Part shown: positions 1 to 7,074 of the stretch, one piece after another | Position numbering within the stretch: position 1 is the stretch's first letter | How the letters are laid out: the number at the start of each line of letters is the position of its first letter | DNA from: a bacterium 1XD8-76 | GTDB taxonomy: Bacteria > Bacillota > Clostridia > Lachnospirales > Lachnospiraceae | Assembly: GCA_003611955.1 (NCBI GenBank) | Contig: RAZE01000004.1 | Span: 1-64,000, forward strand | DNA: 64,000 nucleotides | Direction of reading: 5' to 3' | Program-made: the position numbers and the translations under genes | The notes under the pieces: model-generated | What the model was told of the DNA's origin: nothing | Databases searched by the model: none | Seen by the model: the letters and a program-made list of their open reading frames with translations, nothing else

Positions 1-146
1 ATCTTGTCGCGGAGCCGTTCCGAGCCGCCGCAGGAGGTAGACACTTCATAGTATGTGCCGCCGATTTTGTAGCAGACAGTTTCCTCTGTCGGTTTCCCTT
101 TTTCCGGCAAATAGCCGCTGTCCTTGATTTCTGGTTCCCAATCCAT
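1..146 (-). CDS. TnpW-like transposon-encoded small protein (5' part only)
   Basis: Reading leftwards from an ATG at 146 with AGGAAGGG just upstream, the frame stays open to the window edge (48 codons). It contains CYKIGGTYYEVSTSCGGSE followed by RLRDK, the 'IGxTxYxV ... DKxxRLI' pattern I associate with the ~60-residue TnpW-type proteins of Clostridia conjugative transposons. The C-terminus lies outside the window. The function of the family is unknown. Its presence fits the conjugative-element genes that follow on the other strand. The family assignment is from memory and moderate. Confidence 0.5.
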   Translation of the reverse strand, partial: MDWEPEIKDSGYLPEKGKPTEETVCYKIGGTYYEVSTSCGGSERLRDK

Positions 147-561
147 TCTTTTCCCTTCCTTTCCGTATTTGCGAAATGATAAGTTTCGGAGCAAGCATAG
201 GAAACGGGTACCCATTTCCGTAAATCTGCCCGTCCGCGCTACGGCTTGCCGGACAGATTTTGCTTGTTGGGAAGTTTCCCAAACCCTCTTGAAAATCCTC
301 TCACTACCTACAACACCGCACAGGGCGTTTTTGACGAATATTTGAGAGAAATTTTTCAAAAAGTTTTCCTTGCTTCTTAATACGGGGGAGTTTCAGAAAT
401 GCCAAATATGAATAAAAAATAGCAGAGGTTTTTTGTAAGCTGAAATATGGTTTCAGAGTATGTCTATTCAGTTCTATCAGTTAACTAAAATACTTCCTAT
501 AATGTAAGGAATGATTTTCTGATTTTGGGGGTATACGGCATTGCTAAATCAAGTTCCCTAC
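147..561. other. AT-rich intergenic stretch, no gene supported
   Basis: This region separates the leftward TnpW-like gene from the rightward TetR cassette. A short open stretch on the plus strand ending near 381 (codons reading TTYNTAQGVFDEYLREIF) looks faintly coding but has no start codon or ribosome binding site; it may be a scrap of an element gene. I see no RNA gene or terminator here. Confidence 0.4.
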
Positions 562-590
562 TTGACAATAGTTATCAATCGTGCTATCAT
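562..590 (+). promoter_or_regulatory. sigma-A promoter of the TetR/ABC cassette
   Basis: TTGACA at 562-567 and TATCAT at 585-590 are separated by exactly 17 bases. The predicted transcript start lies just before or inside the palindromic operator at 595-625, so repressor binding there would block initiation. Confidence 0.7.
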
Positions 591-594
591 TCGT

Positions 595-625
595 TTTGCG
601 AATATTTATAGCGAATATTCGCAAA
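595..625 (+). promoter_or_regulatory. palindromic operator, probably for the TetR regulator
   Basis: TTTGCGAATATT (595-606) and AATATTCGCAAA (614-625) form a perfect 12-base inverted repeat with a 7-base spacer. The right half also contains GCGAATATTCGC (611-622), itself a perfect palindrome, and GCGAATATT occurs twice as a direct repeat. It sits between the -10 box and the tetR start, the usual place for an autoregulatory TetR operator. Confidence 0.65.
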
Positions 626-655
626 TACAATTCAGAAGAAAGGAGAAGTGAATCT

Positions 656-1246
656 ATGCCGTCAAAGCCAGTCCTTTCGGACGCTGATAAAAAAGCAATC
701 CGCAAAAAGCTGGAAGAACTATGCGAGGAATGTTGGATAGCGCAAGGGTACAAAAAGACAAGCATTAAGAATCTATGCGACAAGGCAGTTATATCTATCG
801 GTACTTTTTATACGCTCTACCCGACAAAGGAAGATTTATTCCTTGAAACAATCACAGACATACAAAGGAGGTTGACAGAAAAAATTATCGACATAAACAG
901 GAACAGCCGGACGAAAGAGGGCTTTGCACAGTCCATGAAAAGGCTTTTCCGGGAATACGACAGCAAGCCGTTCCTCTACAATGTCAATACGCCGGATTTT
1001 CAGTCTTTTGTAACAAAGCTGCCGGAAGAAACGATTAAGAAAATCAAGTTTGACAGTTTCGATTTTTTCAGACAGGTTATCCATGCCGCAGACCTCAATC
1101 TGAAAATGGAGGAAGCACAGGCATATGGAATTTTGAGTGCGCTGCTGTCAACAATCAATGCAAAAGAAACGCTTTCCGTCACTTGTGATTATTTCGCTGT
1201 TTTTGATTTTATGGTGGATAGCCTTGTGGCAGATATTTTTGAGTAA
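656..1246 (+). CDS. TetR/AcrR family transcriptional regulator
   Basis: A 196-residue protein starting at ATG 656, ten bases after AGGAG. Residues ~25-60 form the TetR helix-turn-helix (YKKTSIKNLCDKAVISIGTF, then YTLYPTKEDLF), followed by an all-helical ligand/dimer domain. The frame is open further upstream, but those codons overlap the promoter and operator, so the downstream ATG is preferred. It probably represses its own promoter and the DUF4177/ABC genes behind it. The inducer is unknown; regulators beside this kind of ABC exporter often respond to membrane-active compounds, but that is inference. Confidence 0.9.
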   Translation: MPSKPVLSDADKKAIRKKLEELCEECWIAQGYKKTSIKNLCDKAVISIGTFYTLYPTKEDLFLETITDIQRRLTEKIIDINRNSRTKEGFAQSMKRLFREYDSKPFLYNVNTPDFQSFVTKLPEETIKKIKFDSFDFFRQVIHAADLNLKMEEAQAYGILSALLSTINAKETLSVTCDYFAVFDFMVDSLVADIFE

Positions 1247-1257
1247 AGGAGATTGTT

Positions 1258-1488
1258 ATGACAGAATTTGAGTACAAAACGATAGTAATTGACAGCAAGG
1301 AAACAGAACATTCCGAAAAGTCGCTGTCTGATAAACTGAACCATTACGGTAAGGACGGTTGGGAGCTGGTTACTTGTTTCGCCTATCCGTGTATAGGCAG
1401 CTCCCAATATTCTCTTATCGGAATCGCACAGAAAGCAACTCTGATATTCAAAAGGCGGCTATGCCCCAAAAAGGGGGCGGGCGAATGA
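1258..1488 (+). CDS. DUF4177 family small protein
   Basis: A 76-residue protein preceded by AAGGAG. It has the DUF4177 pattern: an N-terminal beta strand (FEYKTIVI), then LSDKLNHYGKDGWELV and a C-terminal hydrophobic strand. The biochemical function of the family is unknown. It lies 11 bases after tetR, and its stop overlaps the ATG of the ABC ATPase in an ATGA, so it is translated as part of the same cassette. Such proteins recur beside regulators and transporters on mobile elements. Confidence 0.8.
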   Translation: MTEFEYKTIVIDSKETEHSEKSLSDKLNHYGKDGWELVTCFAYPCIGSSQYSLIGIAQKATLIFKRRLCPKKGAGE

Positions 1489-2231
1489 CAAATGCGGTTG
1501 AAGTCCGGCACTTATCAAAATCCATAGAGGGCAGCCCCATACTGAATGATATTTGCATGAATGTAAGGCAAGGGGAAGTGTACGGATTTTTGGGCGCGAA
1601 CGGCGCAGGAAAAACTTCGCTGATGAAAACGCTGTACCACGTCATTTTCCCCGATACAGGTACGGTATGTTTATTAGGCGAAACTATCAACAAGGGGAAC
1701 AATCCCGTTTTCTCCCGTATCGGCAGCATTATTGAAAGCCCTGTTTTTTACAGCCATTTAAGCGCATACGAGAACATGGAACTCCATTGCCGATACATGG
1801 GCGCAGGCTATGAAAACATCATGGAAACGCTGTCACTGTTAGGGATTGCAGAAACGGGCAAAAAAGCCGTAGGGAAATTCTCTTTGGGAATGAAACAGCG
1901 GCTTGCGCTTGCAAGGGCAATGCTCACGAAGCCGGATTTGCTTATTTTAGACGAACCAATAAACGGCTTAGACCCACAGGGGATTATTGAAGTGCGGGAG
2001 CTGCTGTTGCGAATCAACCATGAATACCACACAAGCATTTTAATATCCAGCCATATCCTTGACGAACTATCTAAAATTGCCGATACAATCGGAATTATTG
2101 ACCACGGGGCTATGCTTGCGGAAGTATCAATGAAAGAACTCACAGCCAAAGGGATAGACCTTGAAACCTATTATTTAGGCTTATTGGGAGGAGGTGAAAA
2201 AAATGTGGAACCTTATCCGCATGGAAATTAA
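1485..2231 (+). CDS. ABC transporter ATP-binding protein, antimicrobial-peptide exporter type
   Basis: 248 residues. Walker A GANGAGKT is at about residues 37-44, the signature (LGMKQR) near 131-137 and Walker B LLILDEP near 151-158, followed by a D-loop and the switch His in ISSHIL. Start ATG 1485 is chosen because it overlaps the DUF4177 stop and gives the usual N-terminus; the longer open frame reaches back into DUF4177. This size and layout match BcrA/lantibiotic-immunity type ATPases, which pair with a separate six-helix permease. The next gene overlaps its end and is that permease. It likely gives resistance to a peptide or other membrane-active agent. Confidence 0.9.
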   Translation: MTNAVEVRHLSKSIEGSPILNDICMNVRQGEVYGFLGANGAGKTSLMKTLYHVIFPDTGTVCLLGETINKGNNPVFSRIGSIIESPVFYSHLSAYENMELHCRYMGAGYENIMETLSLLGIAETGKKAVGKFSLGMKQRLALARAMLTKPDLLILDEPINGLDPQGIIEVRELLLRINHEYHTSILISSHILDELSKIADTIGIIDHGAMLAEVSMKELTAKGIDLETYYLGLLGGGEKNVEPYPHGN

Positions 2232-2898
2232 GAAAGTACCGTTAAAGCCGCATATTGCCGGATTGTTAATCGCTAACTTTATTATCTTTCTGCTTTCCGT
2301 CTTTACGTCCAGCCTTTTAACCGCAAGCGGCAATATATCCACGCTTCCGGGATTTGCCCCTGTCCAGTTAGATACAGTTACGTTAGCGGCAATGCTTGTA
2401 AGGGCTACTCTGATTGTATGGGAAGCGGTACTGATTTCCGTATTTGTGATTGAAGAATACAGAAACAAAACAATCTGTTTGCTTTTCACTTACCCAATCA
2501 GTCGCACAAAACTGATTACGGCAAAACTCATTTTGATATGTGGTATCATGTTCCTGTTCCATGTACTATCAAATATCTTCCAATATGCCACAATCTTTCT
2601 TGCGGCAAAATGTTTTGATTTTGTCACGTTCAGCTTTGGAAACATAATGACACAGGCAGTTACAACAATATCCGCAATCCTGTTGGGGCTTCTCCCGCTG
2701 TATGTTGGAATGATAAAGAAGTCAGCGATTGCAACCGTTGTTTCGTCTATCATCATTGTTGCCATAGCGTCAAATTCACAGGGAAGCAGCGCAGGACTTT
2801 TGTCAATTCCCATTGCGGCAATTATTTTCGGCATCATAGGAATCACTTTTTCAGCAATCACAATGAGGAAAATGATTTTATCAGATTTGAGCAATTAA
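2203..2898 (+). CDS. ABC transporter permease, ABC-2/BcrB-like
   Basis: 231 residues with about six hydrophobic helices. The first follows MWNLIRMEIKKVPLKPHIAG, and the second precedes VIEEYRNKTICLLFTYPISR, the cytosolic 'EYRxxTxxxLxxxPISR' motif typical of the family. ATG 2203 is preferred to GTG 2194 because GGAGG ends about eight bases upstream of it. The gene overlaps the ATPase by 29 bases, indicating translational coupling. It would form the membrane channel of the exporter powered by the upstream ATPase. Confidence 0.85.
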   Translation: MWNLIRMEIKKVPLKPHIAGLLIANFIIFLLSVFTSSLLTASGNISTLPGFAPVQLDTVTLAAMLVRATLIVWEAVLISVFVIEEYRNKTICLLFTYPISRTKLITAKLILICGIMFLFHVLSNIFQYATIFLAAKCFDFVTFSFGNIMTQAVTTISAILLGLLPLYVGMIKKSAIATVVSSIIIVAIASNSQGSSAGLLSIPIAAIIFGIIGITFSAITMRKMILSDLSN

Positions 2899-2916
2899 AA
2901 GAAAGGGGGCTATAAA

Positions 2917-3141
2917 ATGAACTTTCCAATTCCCGACTTTGTACCCGTTCCAAGTGCGGAAATTATGCAGACTATTTCAATCATATCATTGATTATCGGT
3001 ATCTGCCTTGTGGGTGCGGGATTGCTTTTCCTGTTTCTGAACAAGAAAAAAGGGAAAGAAAAGAAAGCCACAGCCTTATGGGTTGTCATAGGCATTGGCG
3101 TGTTACTCATTGCAAATCACGGCATACAGTTATTATTTTAG
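2917..3141 (+). CDS. small two-helix membrane protein
   Basis: 74 residues with a clear GGGGG-type ribosome binding site. Two transmembrane helices (about residues 20-41 and 53-72) flank a basic loop (NKKKGKEKKAT). I do not recognise the family. It is co-directional and closely spaced with the ABC exporter genes, so it may be an accessory or immunity component, but nothing in the sequence shows its role. Confidence 0.6.
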   Translation: MNFPIPDFVPVPSAEIMQTISIISLIIGICLVGAGLLFLFLNKKKGKEKKATALWVVIGIGVLLIANHGIQLLF

Positions 3142-3150
3142 GAGGGCAAA

Positions 3151-3396
3151 ATGATTAAAGAAGTAAACAGGGCTTGCGAAAAGCTGAATGACACACTGGG
3201 AATATCCGTAGAGCTTCCCAACCCGAAAAAGAAAGCGTTAAAAACGGCAGCGGTATGTAACTTAGTTGTCGGCGCTGGTCTTGTGGCGGCAGGAATCCTT
3301 TTTCCGTCAAAATCTTGTGCGTTATTGGGCGGTATCAGCGTTATCAGCAGTGCTGTACTGAAAAAGGAAAGCAAGAATAAAACCCATGAATCATAA
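3151..3396 (+). CDS. small membrane protein of unknown function
   Basis: 81 residues preceded by GGAGGG. A charged N-terminal 30 residues (EVNRACEKLNDTLGISVELP) is followed by a hydrophobic region with two glycine-rich helices (VVGAGLVAAGIL and LLGGISVISSAVL) and a basic tail. No known domain recognised. Its end overlaps the start of the KTR gene by 11 bases, so it belongs to the same transcript. Confidence 0.6.
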   Translation: MIKEVNRACEKLNDTLGISVELPNPKKKALKTAAVCNLVVGAGLVAAGILFPSKSCALLGGISVISSAVLKKESKNKTHES

Positions 3397-3589
3397 CGAG
3401 AGCGAGCAATTCAAATGGTTATTATGCCCTGTTTGCGGGAGCAAGACACGTATTAAAATGCGGTTAGATACAGAGCTTCGGAACTTCCCGCTGTTCTGCC
3501 CCAAATGTAAGCAGGAAATTTTAATCAATGTAACACAATTTCATATTTCGGTTATCAAAGAGCCGGACGCACAGACGCAGAGCCGATAA
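3386..3589 (+). CDS. cysteine-rich KTR domain protein (Tn916 orf6-like)
   Basis: 67 residues with two CxxC knuckles (CPVCGSKTR and CPKCKQ) and a conserved IKEPDAQTQSR tail. This is the 'cysteine-rich KTR' protein found downstream of cargo genes such as tet(M) in Tn916-like elements. It probably binds zinc; its role is unknown. It marks the boundary between cargo and the regulatory end of the element, and its stop codon lies inside the terminator stem that follows. Confidence 0.85.
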   Translation: MNHNESEQFKWLLCPVCGSKTRIKMRLDTELRNFPLFCPKCKQEILINVTQFHISVIKEPDAQTQSR

Positions 3590-3626
3590 CACGCAGATTT
3601 GAACTGCTGTTATCGGCTCCTTTTTT
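3581..3626 (+). terminator. Rho-independent terminator after the cargo operon
   Basis: AGCCGATAAC (3581-3590) pairs perfectly with GTTATCGGCT (3609-3618) around an 18-base loop, followed by CC and six T residues. It ends the TetR-to-KTR transcript. Confidence 0.85.
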
Positions 3627-3732
3627 GATAATTCAATCCAATCTGCTGAATGACGACAAAGAAAAAACTGTTGTTCAGCAGAGAGCTTTTTACACGTTCC
3701 TTTTGACGCGATGTCTAAAAAGAGGTACCGCC

Positions 3733-3843
3733 ATGAAGCATAAATCATATCGACAAAATCCAACAATCATTGACCTGTCAAAAAAATCCAAGCCATTAAC
3801 GAGGATTATTGCGCCTATGAGTATGAATACACATATCATTTAG
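3733..3843 (+). CDS. possible 36-codon leader peptide upstream of the sigma factor
   Basis: ATG 3733 lies seven bases after AAAGAGG and opens a 36-codon frame rich in Lys, Ser and Ile. No homologue recognised. It is followed 25 bases later by a hairpin at 3869-3903 and then the sigma-factor gene, an arrangement that could be attenuation control. It could equally be a chance frame in a 356-base gap. Confidence 0.3.
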   Translation: MKHKSYRQNPTIIDLSKKSKPLTRIIAPMSMNTHII

Positions 3844-3868
3844 TATGTCTTAATAACTCATATTACTC

Positions 3869-3903
3869 AAGAACCTATGCGGATATATTCTGCATGGGTT
3901 CTT
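3869..3903 (+). terminator. hairpin before the sigma-factor gene, possible attenuator
   Basis: AAGAACCTATGC (3869-3880) pairs with GCATGGGTTCTT (3892-3903) with one G-U pair and an 11-base loop. The T tract behind it is poor (GTTGTAAT), so it may be a weak terminator or attenuator rather than a full stop. Confidence 0.45.
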
Positions 3904-3945
3904 GTTGTAATAGCCCCCTACTGGGAAGAAAGGGGGTGAGAGAAA

Positions 3946-4404
3946 ATGAGATATTCTGAACAGTTCATGGAGCATATTGAATATGCTTTCCATGCGTTCT
4001 GCAAGGTTGTCCTGCGCCATGAAGCAATCAACGCATGGAGGGATTTGAAGCGGAAAATGGAACGGGAAATATCCCTTGACTATCTGATGTCAGAACGATA
4101 TTTTGAACCGTCTGCTATGGACAGCTACTTTGAAAAGCAGGACAAGCCGACCGTATTTCTTGTGTTGGGAAAGGAAGTTATCGTTGATGATGAACGGTTA
4201 GCGACGACATTAGCAAAGTTGCCGGAGTTAAGGCAAGAAGTTTTGTTGCTATATTACTTCATCGGTTATCGTGATGAAGCAATCGGCAGACTGTATGGGC
4301 GTTGTAGAAGTACGATAAATCACAGAAGAAATGTCGCGCTGAAACAGTTGCGGAAAGAATGGGAGAGATTGGAACATGAGGAACAAAAAGCTGATACCTT
4401 TTGA
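3946..4404 (+). CDS. sigma-70-like regulator (Tn916 orf7-like)
   Basis: 152 residues with a strong AAAGGGGGTGA ribosome binding site. The N-terminus (MRYSEQFMEHIEYAFHAFCK, then VVLRHEAINAWRDL) and a C-terminal region-4 helix-turn-helix (LPELRQEVLLLYYFIGYRDE, then AIGRLYGRCRSTI) match the short sigma-like protein of Tn916-family elements. In those elements it sits upstream of excision genes and is thought to promote mobility-gene expression. Here it is followed only by the orf8 homologue and no integrase. Confidence 0.85.
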   Translation: MRYSEQFMEHIEYAFHAFCKVVLRHEAINAWRDLKRKMEREISLDYLMSERYFEPSAMDSYFEKQDKPTVFLVLGKEVIVDDERLATTLAKLPELRQEVLLLYYFIGYRDEAIGRLYGRCRSTINHRRNVALKQLRKEWERLEHEEQKADTF

Positions 4405-4579
4405 AGTAATCGAAAAAGCCGTTGCCGGAGAGCCGGAAGCGGTAGACGCAGTATTGAGGCACTATACCGCACACATCAAATACCTGTCTATGTATAAGGG
4501 GCATATCAATGACGACACACAGGACAGATTAAAGGCAAAACTGGTTGAAGCCATATTGAAATTCCGCTTCGACCGATAG
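4376..4579 (+). CDS. Tn916 orf8-like helix-turn-helix protein
   Basis: 67 residues overlapping the sigma gene by 29 bases. The pattern (FEVIEKAVAGEPEAVDAVLR, HYTAHIKYLS, then a DRLKAKLVEAILKFRF tail) matches the small protein encoded directly after the sigma-like regulator in Tn916 relatives. It may bind DNA or the sigma protein; function unproven. It is the last intact gene of the element in this window. Confidence 0.8.
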   Translation: MRNKKLIPFEVIEKAVAGEPEAVDAVLRHYTAHIKYLSMYKGHINDDTQDRLKAKLVEAILKFRFDR

Positions 4580-4595
4580 GAAGTAGCAAAGACGT

Positions 4596-4645
4596 GAAAA
4601 GCTGTCAAGGGTAAACTTCGCGCTACGCGCCCTTGACAGCTTTTC
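4596..4645. repeat. 16-bp perfect inverted repeat (large hairpin)
   Basis: GAAAAGCTGTCAAGGG (4596-4611) and CCCTTGACAGCTTTTC (4630-4645) are perfectly complementary. The 18-base loop itself contains CGCG-CTA-CGCG. I recall a similar hairpin following orf8-like genes in related Clostridia elements; it could be a bidirectional terminator or a recombination/transfer site. No run of T follows on either strand. Confidence 0.7.
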
Positions 4646-4719
4646 CCGCCTTTGCTAATGGGCAGTCAAGAGGACGAAATCAGTAGACTGCTTTCGCCCT
4701 CAATCCAGTATGGAATGAT

Positions 4720-4833
4720 TGTTACACGATAGAGGGTGTTTCTCGCTTGATTTAAGCGCATTACAGCGGCGATAAGGACAAGGGTAAGGGTTTTATACTC
4801 CTACCCTTAAAAACGGTGTTCTATTGCGTAACA
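4720..4833. repeat. 114-bp repeat with inverted ends, copy 1
   Basis: The left end TGTTACACGATAGA and the right end TCTATTGCGTAACA (reverse complement TGTTACGCAATAGA) are imperfect inverted repeats. By hand alignment without gaps it matches copy 2 (5137-5250), which is exactly the same length, at about 73 of 114 positions. Identity is highest at the ends and in CTTGATTTA at offset 26. The interior of this copy has AAGGGTA / TACCCTT that can pair. No coding capacity seen. Confidence 0.65.
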
Positions 4834-4989
4834 TAGTAAACAATATTTCTTTATACTGCCGTTTCCGTTCCATTCTTGCAGCTCTGTCACTATATTGTGC
4901 TTCAAAGGAAAGGGGTTAGGGGAAAGGATAGGAAAGGAATAGATATTTGATTAAGTCTGTATTTGGTTTTTCTTTAGTTAGTTATATCT

Positions 4990-5106
4990 TTATTTAATTG
5001 CGTTGGATTTTCCGATGTCGGATAACCCGGTGTCGGAAAATCCAATATCGGATAATCCAACACCGGGAGTTGTTACGGTGTTCAAAATCCGTCTAATCCA
5101 ATCGCT
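4990..5106 (-). pseudogene. remnant resembling the repetitive hinge of a RepA-type replication initiator
   Basis: On the minus strand a 38-codon open stretch, stopped at both ends, reads TPGVGLSDIGFSDTGLSDIG followed by KSNAIK. The pentapeptide repeat (G-L/F-S-D-x) comes from four 15-base units at 5011-5070. Tn1549-like elements encode a RepA-type protein with a similar 'VGFSDFGLSEVGKS' linker, so this may be a scrap of that gene. The wing-helix domain is absent. The plus-strand reading (SDNPVSENPISDNP) is an alternative. Assignment is tentative. Confidence 0.35.
5011..5070. repeat. four imperfect 15-bp tandem units
   Basis: Units start at 5011, 5026, 5041 and 5056: TCCGATGTCGGATAA, CCCGGTGTCGGAAAA, TCCAATATCGGATAA, TCCAACACCGGGAGT. 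The period is exactly 15 bases, a multiple of three, which points to a protein-repeat origin rather than iterons. Confidence 0.7.
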
Positions 5107-5136
5107 TTATAAAACTAATGCTTTCTTGGGTAGGTA

Positions 5137-5250
5137 TGTTACGCAGTAGAGGTTAAAAAGTCCTTGATTTATGCGGCTTTCAGAGCATGGAAAACACTTA
5201 GACGATATTTTATATCCCTACCCTCAAAAACAGCGTTCTATTGCGTAACA
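5137..5250. repeat. 114-bp repeat with inverted ends, copy 2
   Basis: The left end TGTTACGCAGTAGA and the right end TCTATTGCGTAACA are inverted repeats with one mismatch over 14 bases. Same length and orientation as copy 1 at 4720-4833, with 303 bases between them. The last 40 bases (TATATCCCTACCCTCAAAAA onward) match copy 1 almost throughout. No open frame here has a convincing start. Confidence 0.65.
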
Positions 5251-5455
5251 AAAAGCAGAGAACCGACCACTAATGAAAGTGATGTGTTCTCTGTTCTTGC
5301 TTGCACCCTGTTTGTCAGCGTTGATGATAAGTTAGTTTCTATACTTCCTTATCACCGTAAAGCGAAGGATATTCCGGCTTTTGCCATGCCTGAAAATAAG
5401 AACAGTCCTTTTCGGTAAAACTCACATTTGGTCGAATTTACATATTTTACGCACG
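5251..5455. other. intergenic junction between the element remnant and the sugar operon
   Basis: Roughly 200 bases with no supported gene. A weak open frame crosses copy 2 of the 114-bp repeat into this stretch but has no ribosome binding site and no recognisable domain. The end of the mobile element probably lies here or a little further left. I could not identify a duplicated target sequence. Confidence 0.35.
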
Positions 5456-5484
5456 TTGTTTCATAGAATCTGGTCTTTTAATAT
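5456..5484 (+). promoter_or_regulatory. candidate promoter of the sugar transporter operon
   Basis: TTGTTT at 5456-5461 and TAATAT at 5479-5484 are 17 bases apart in a very AT-rich stretch, 79 bases before the substrate-binding protein gene. The -35 box is weak, which would fit activation by the AraC regulator encoded downstream, but no activator site is visible. Confidence 0.3.
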
Positions 5485-5562
5485 AATAATATAAAAAAGT
5501 AACAATACTAAGCCGTAAATACGGAATAGAATTGGATAAAATGAATAGAAGGGAGAAATAGA

Positions 5563-6942
5563 ATGAAGAAAAAAGTTATTACAATTGTTCTTTCGGCAGT
5601 ACTTGTGGGATCTCTGTTGACAGGCTGCGGGAATAGTAGTGATAATGAGACACCTGCAGAGGATGCCGGCAGTGAGGCACAGACGGCCGGCGATGAAGCA
5701 GATGCACCGACAGAAACGGAAGAGGAGGCACTGGCTGAGGGGGCCGAAGGAGATCTGGCAGGAGAAATCACTGTATATGCGTGGACAGATATGTATACTG
5801 CATCCAGCCAGGTTGCAGAAGCTTTTATGAAAGAGCACCCGGAAGCAAAAATCAATGTGGAGCAGGTGGATGCTGCTTATACAAAGCTGATTCCCCAGCT
5901 TGCGTCAGGGCAGGATGTGGCGGATGTGTTTATGCTTCAAAACTACGATCTGATGTCCTTTGTGAATACCTATCCTGGTCAGATTCTGGATGTTTCAGAT
6001 CTGATTCAGGGGGAGGAGAGTAATTTCGCGGAGGCAGCTGTACAGTCTATCTACAATGTTGAGGACGGTAAATATTACGGTGTACCTATCGATGTAGGGC
6101 CCTGCGTATTTTTCTATCGTGCGGACATGCTGGAAGAATACGGAATCAATGTGGAAGATATCAAAACATGGGATGATTATATTGAGGCAGGAAAAGTTGT
6201 ACGTGAGAAATCAGGCGGAAAAGTATATATGACAGGCTTTGACTTTAATGGTCAATCCAGTCAGGACTATGTGAAGCTTTTGTTCCAGCAGCAGGGTGGT
6301 TCTTATTATGATGCCGACGGCAAGATCAATTTGAACACGCCGGAAATGGTGAAGACATACGAGACTCTTCAGAAGATGATCGACGCGGATATTGTTCAGA
6401 ACTTTACAAGCGAGTGGGATGACAGAGTTGCAGCACTTCAGAATGAGACAATTTGTACTCTGCCCTATGCGTGCTGGATCCACTCCATCATCAGCGGTCA
6501 GTGTGAGGACCAGAAGGGGCTTTGGTCAATCGCTCCGATGCCTACATTTGACGGCTATAACGGGGATGTTTTCCTAGGCGGTTCTGTATTCGCTATCGCA
6601 GCAACTACGGAGTATCCGGAACTTGCAAAAGCTTTTGTAAAATATGAGCTGATGAATCCAGACAGCGCACAGTACATGCTTCCGAACGGACAGTTTGAAG
6701 CTTATGCCCCTTATTATGATACCCTCGTTTATCAGGAAGCGGCAGATTACTGGGGAATCAATATTGCACAGGAATTTGCGAATCATATAGAAGCTCCCGG
6801 TATCAATTTCGGTAAATTTTTCACCGATGCACAGAGCGGCATTAAGCAGGCAAGTGCTGATATTCTGATCGAAGGCAAAGATATGACAGAAGCTCTGGAT
6901 GATGCTTCCGCAGCTGCACAGAGAAGCGCTGATAACAAATAA
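5563..6942 (+). CDS. sugar ABC transporter substrate-binding lipoprotein (family 1)
   Basis: 459 residues. A lipoprotein signal peptide ends at the lipobox LLTGC (Cys about residue 22), followed by a Ser/Glu/Ala-rich acidic linker to about residue 65. The mature part begins GEITVYAWTDMY and has the family-1 pattern of oligosaccharide-binding proteins (AYTKLIPQLASGQDVADVFM, then IDVGPCVFFYRADMLEEYGI). It captures a sugar outside the cell and delivers it to the two permeases downstream. A hairpin between it and the permeases may keep this protein in excess. No ATPase gene is present in the cluster, so a shared MsmK/UgpC-type ATPase is expected elsewhere. Confidence 0.9.
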   Translation: MKKKVITIVLSAVLVGSLLTGCGNSSDNETPAEDAGSEAQTAGDEADAPTETEEEALAEGAEGDLAGEITVYAWTDMYTASSQVAEAFMKEHPEAKINVEQVDAAYTKLIPQLASGQDVADVFMLQNYDLMSFVNTYPGQILDVSDLIQGEESNFAEAAVQSIYNVEDGKYYGVPIDVGPCVFFYRADMLEEYGINVEDIKTWDDYIEAGKVVREKSGGKVYMTGFDFNGQSSQDYVKLLFQQQGGSYYDADGKINLNTPEMVKTYETLQKMIDADIVQNFTSEWDDRVAALQNETICTLPYACWIHSIISGQCEDQKGLWSIAPMPTFDGYNGDVFLGGSVFAIAATTEYPELAKAFVKYELMNPDSAQYMLPNGQFEAYAPYYDTLVYQEAADYWGINIAQEFANHIEAPGINFGKFFTDAQSGIKQASADILIEGKDMTEALDDASAAAQRSADNK

Positions 6943-6982
6943 ATAAATCACGACAAACTGAGGATATTGTTTTGGGTTTGAG

Positions 6983-7017
6983 AAGGGGGATTCGATAGAT
7001 CAGTTGGATTCCCCTTT
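6983..7017 (+). terminator. hairpin downstream of the substrate-binding protein gene
   Basis: AAGGGGGATTC and GGATTCCCCTT form an imperfect stem with a 12-base loop and a short T-rich tail. Partial termination here would give more binding protein than permease, a common arrangement in CUT1 operons. Confidence 0.45.
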
Positions 7018-7074
7018 GATTATGTGAAGTCTATCAATGACCCCGGAGCGGGGTGCTAGGGCAGAGGTGGTTTG

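Noticed and set aside
124-345. Plus-strand 73-codon open frame near the left edge
   Set aside because: No ribosome binding site, unlikely composition, and it runs antisense into the TnpW-like gene start.
5011-5070. 15-base repeats as replication iterons
   Set aside because: The period is a multiple of three and reads as protein repeats on the minus strand; no origin features nearby.
5164-5418. 84-codon plus-strand open frame over the second 114-bp repeat
   Set aside because: No ribosome binding site; starts inside the repeat; no recognisable domain.
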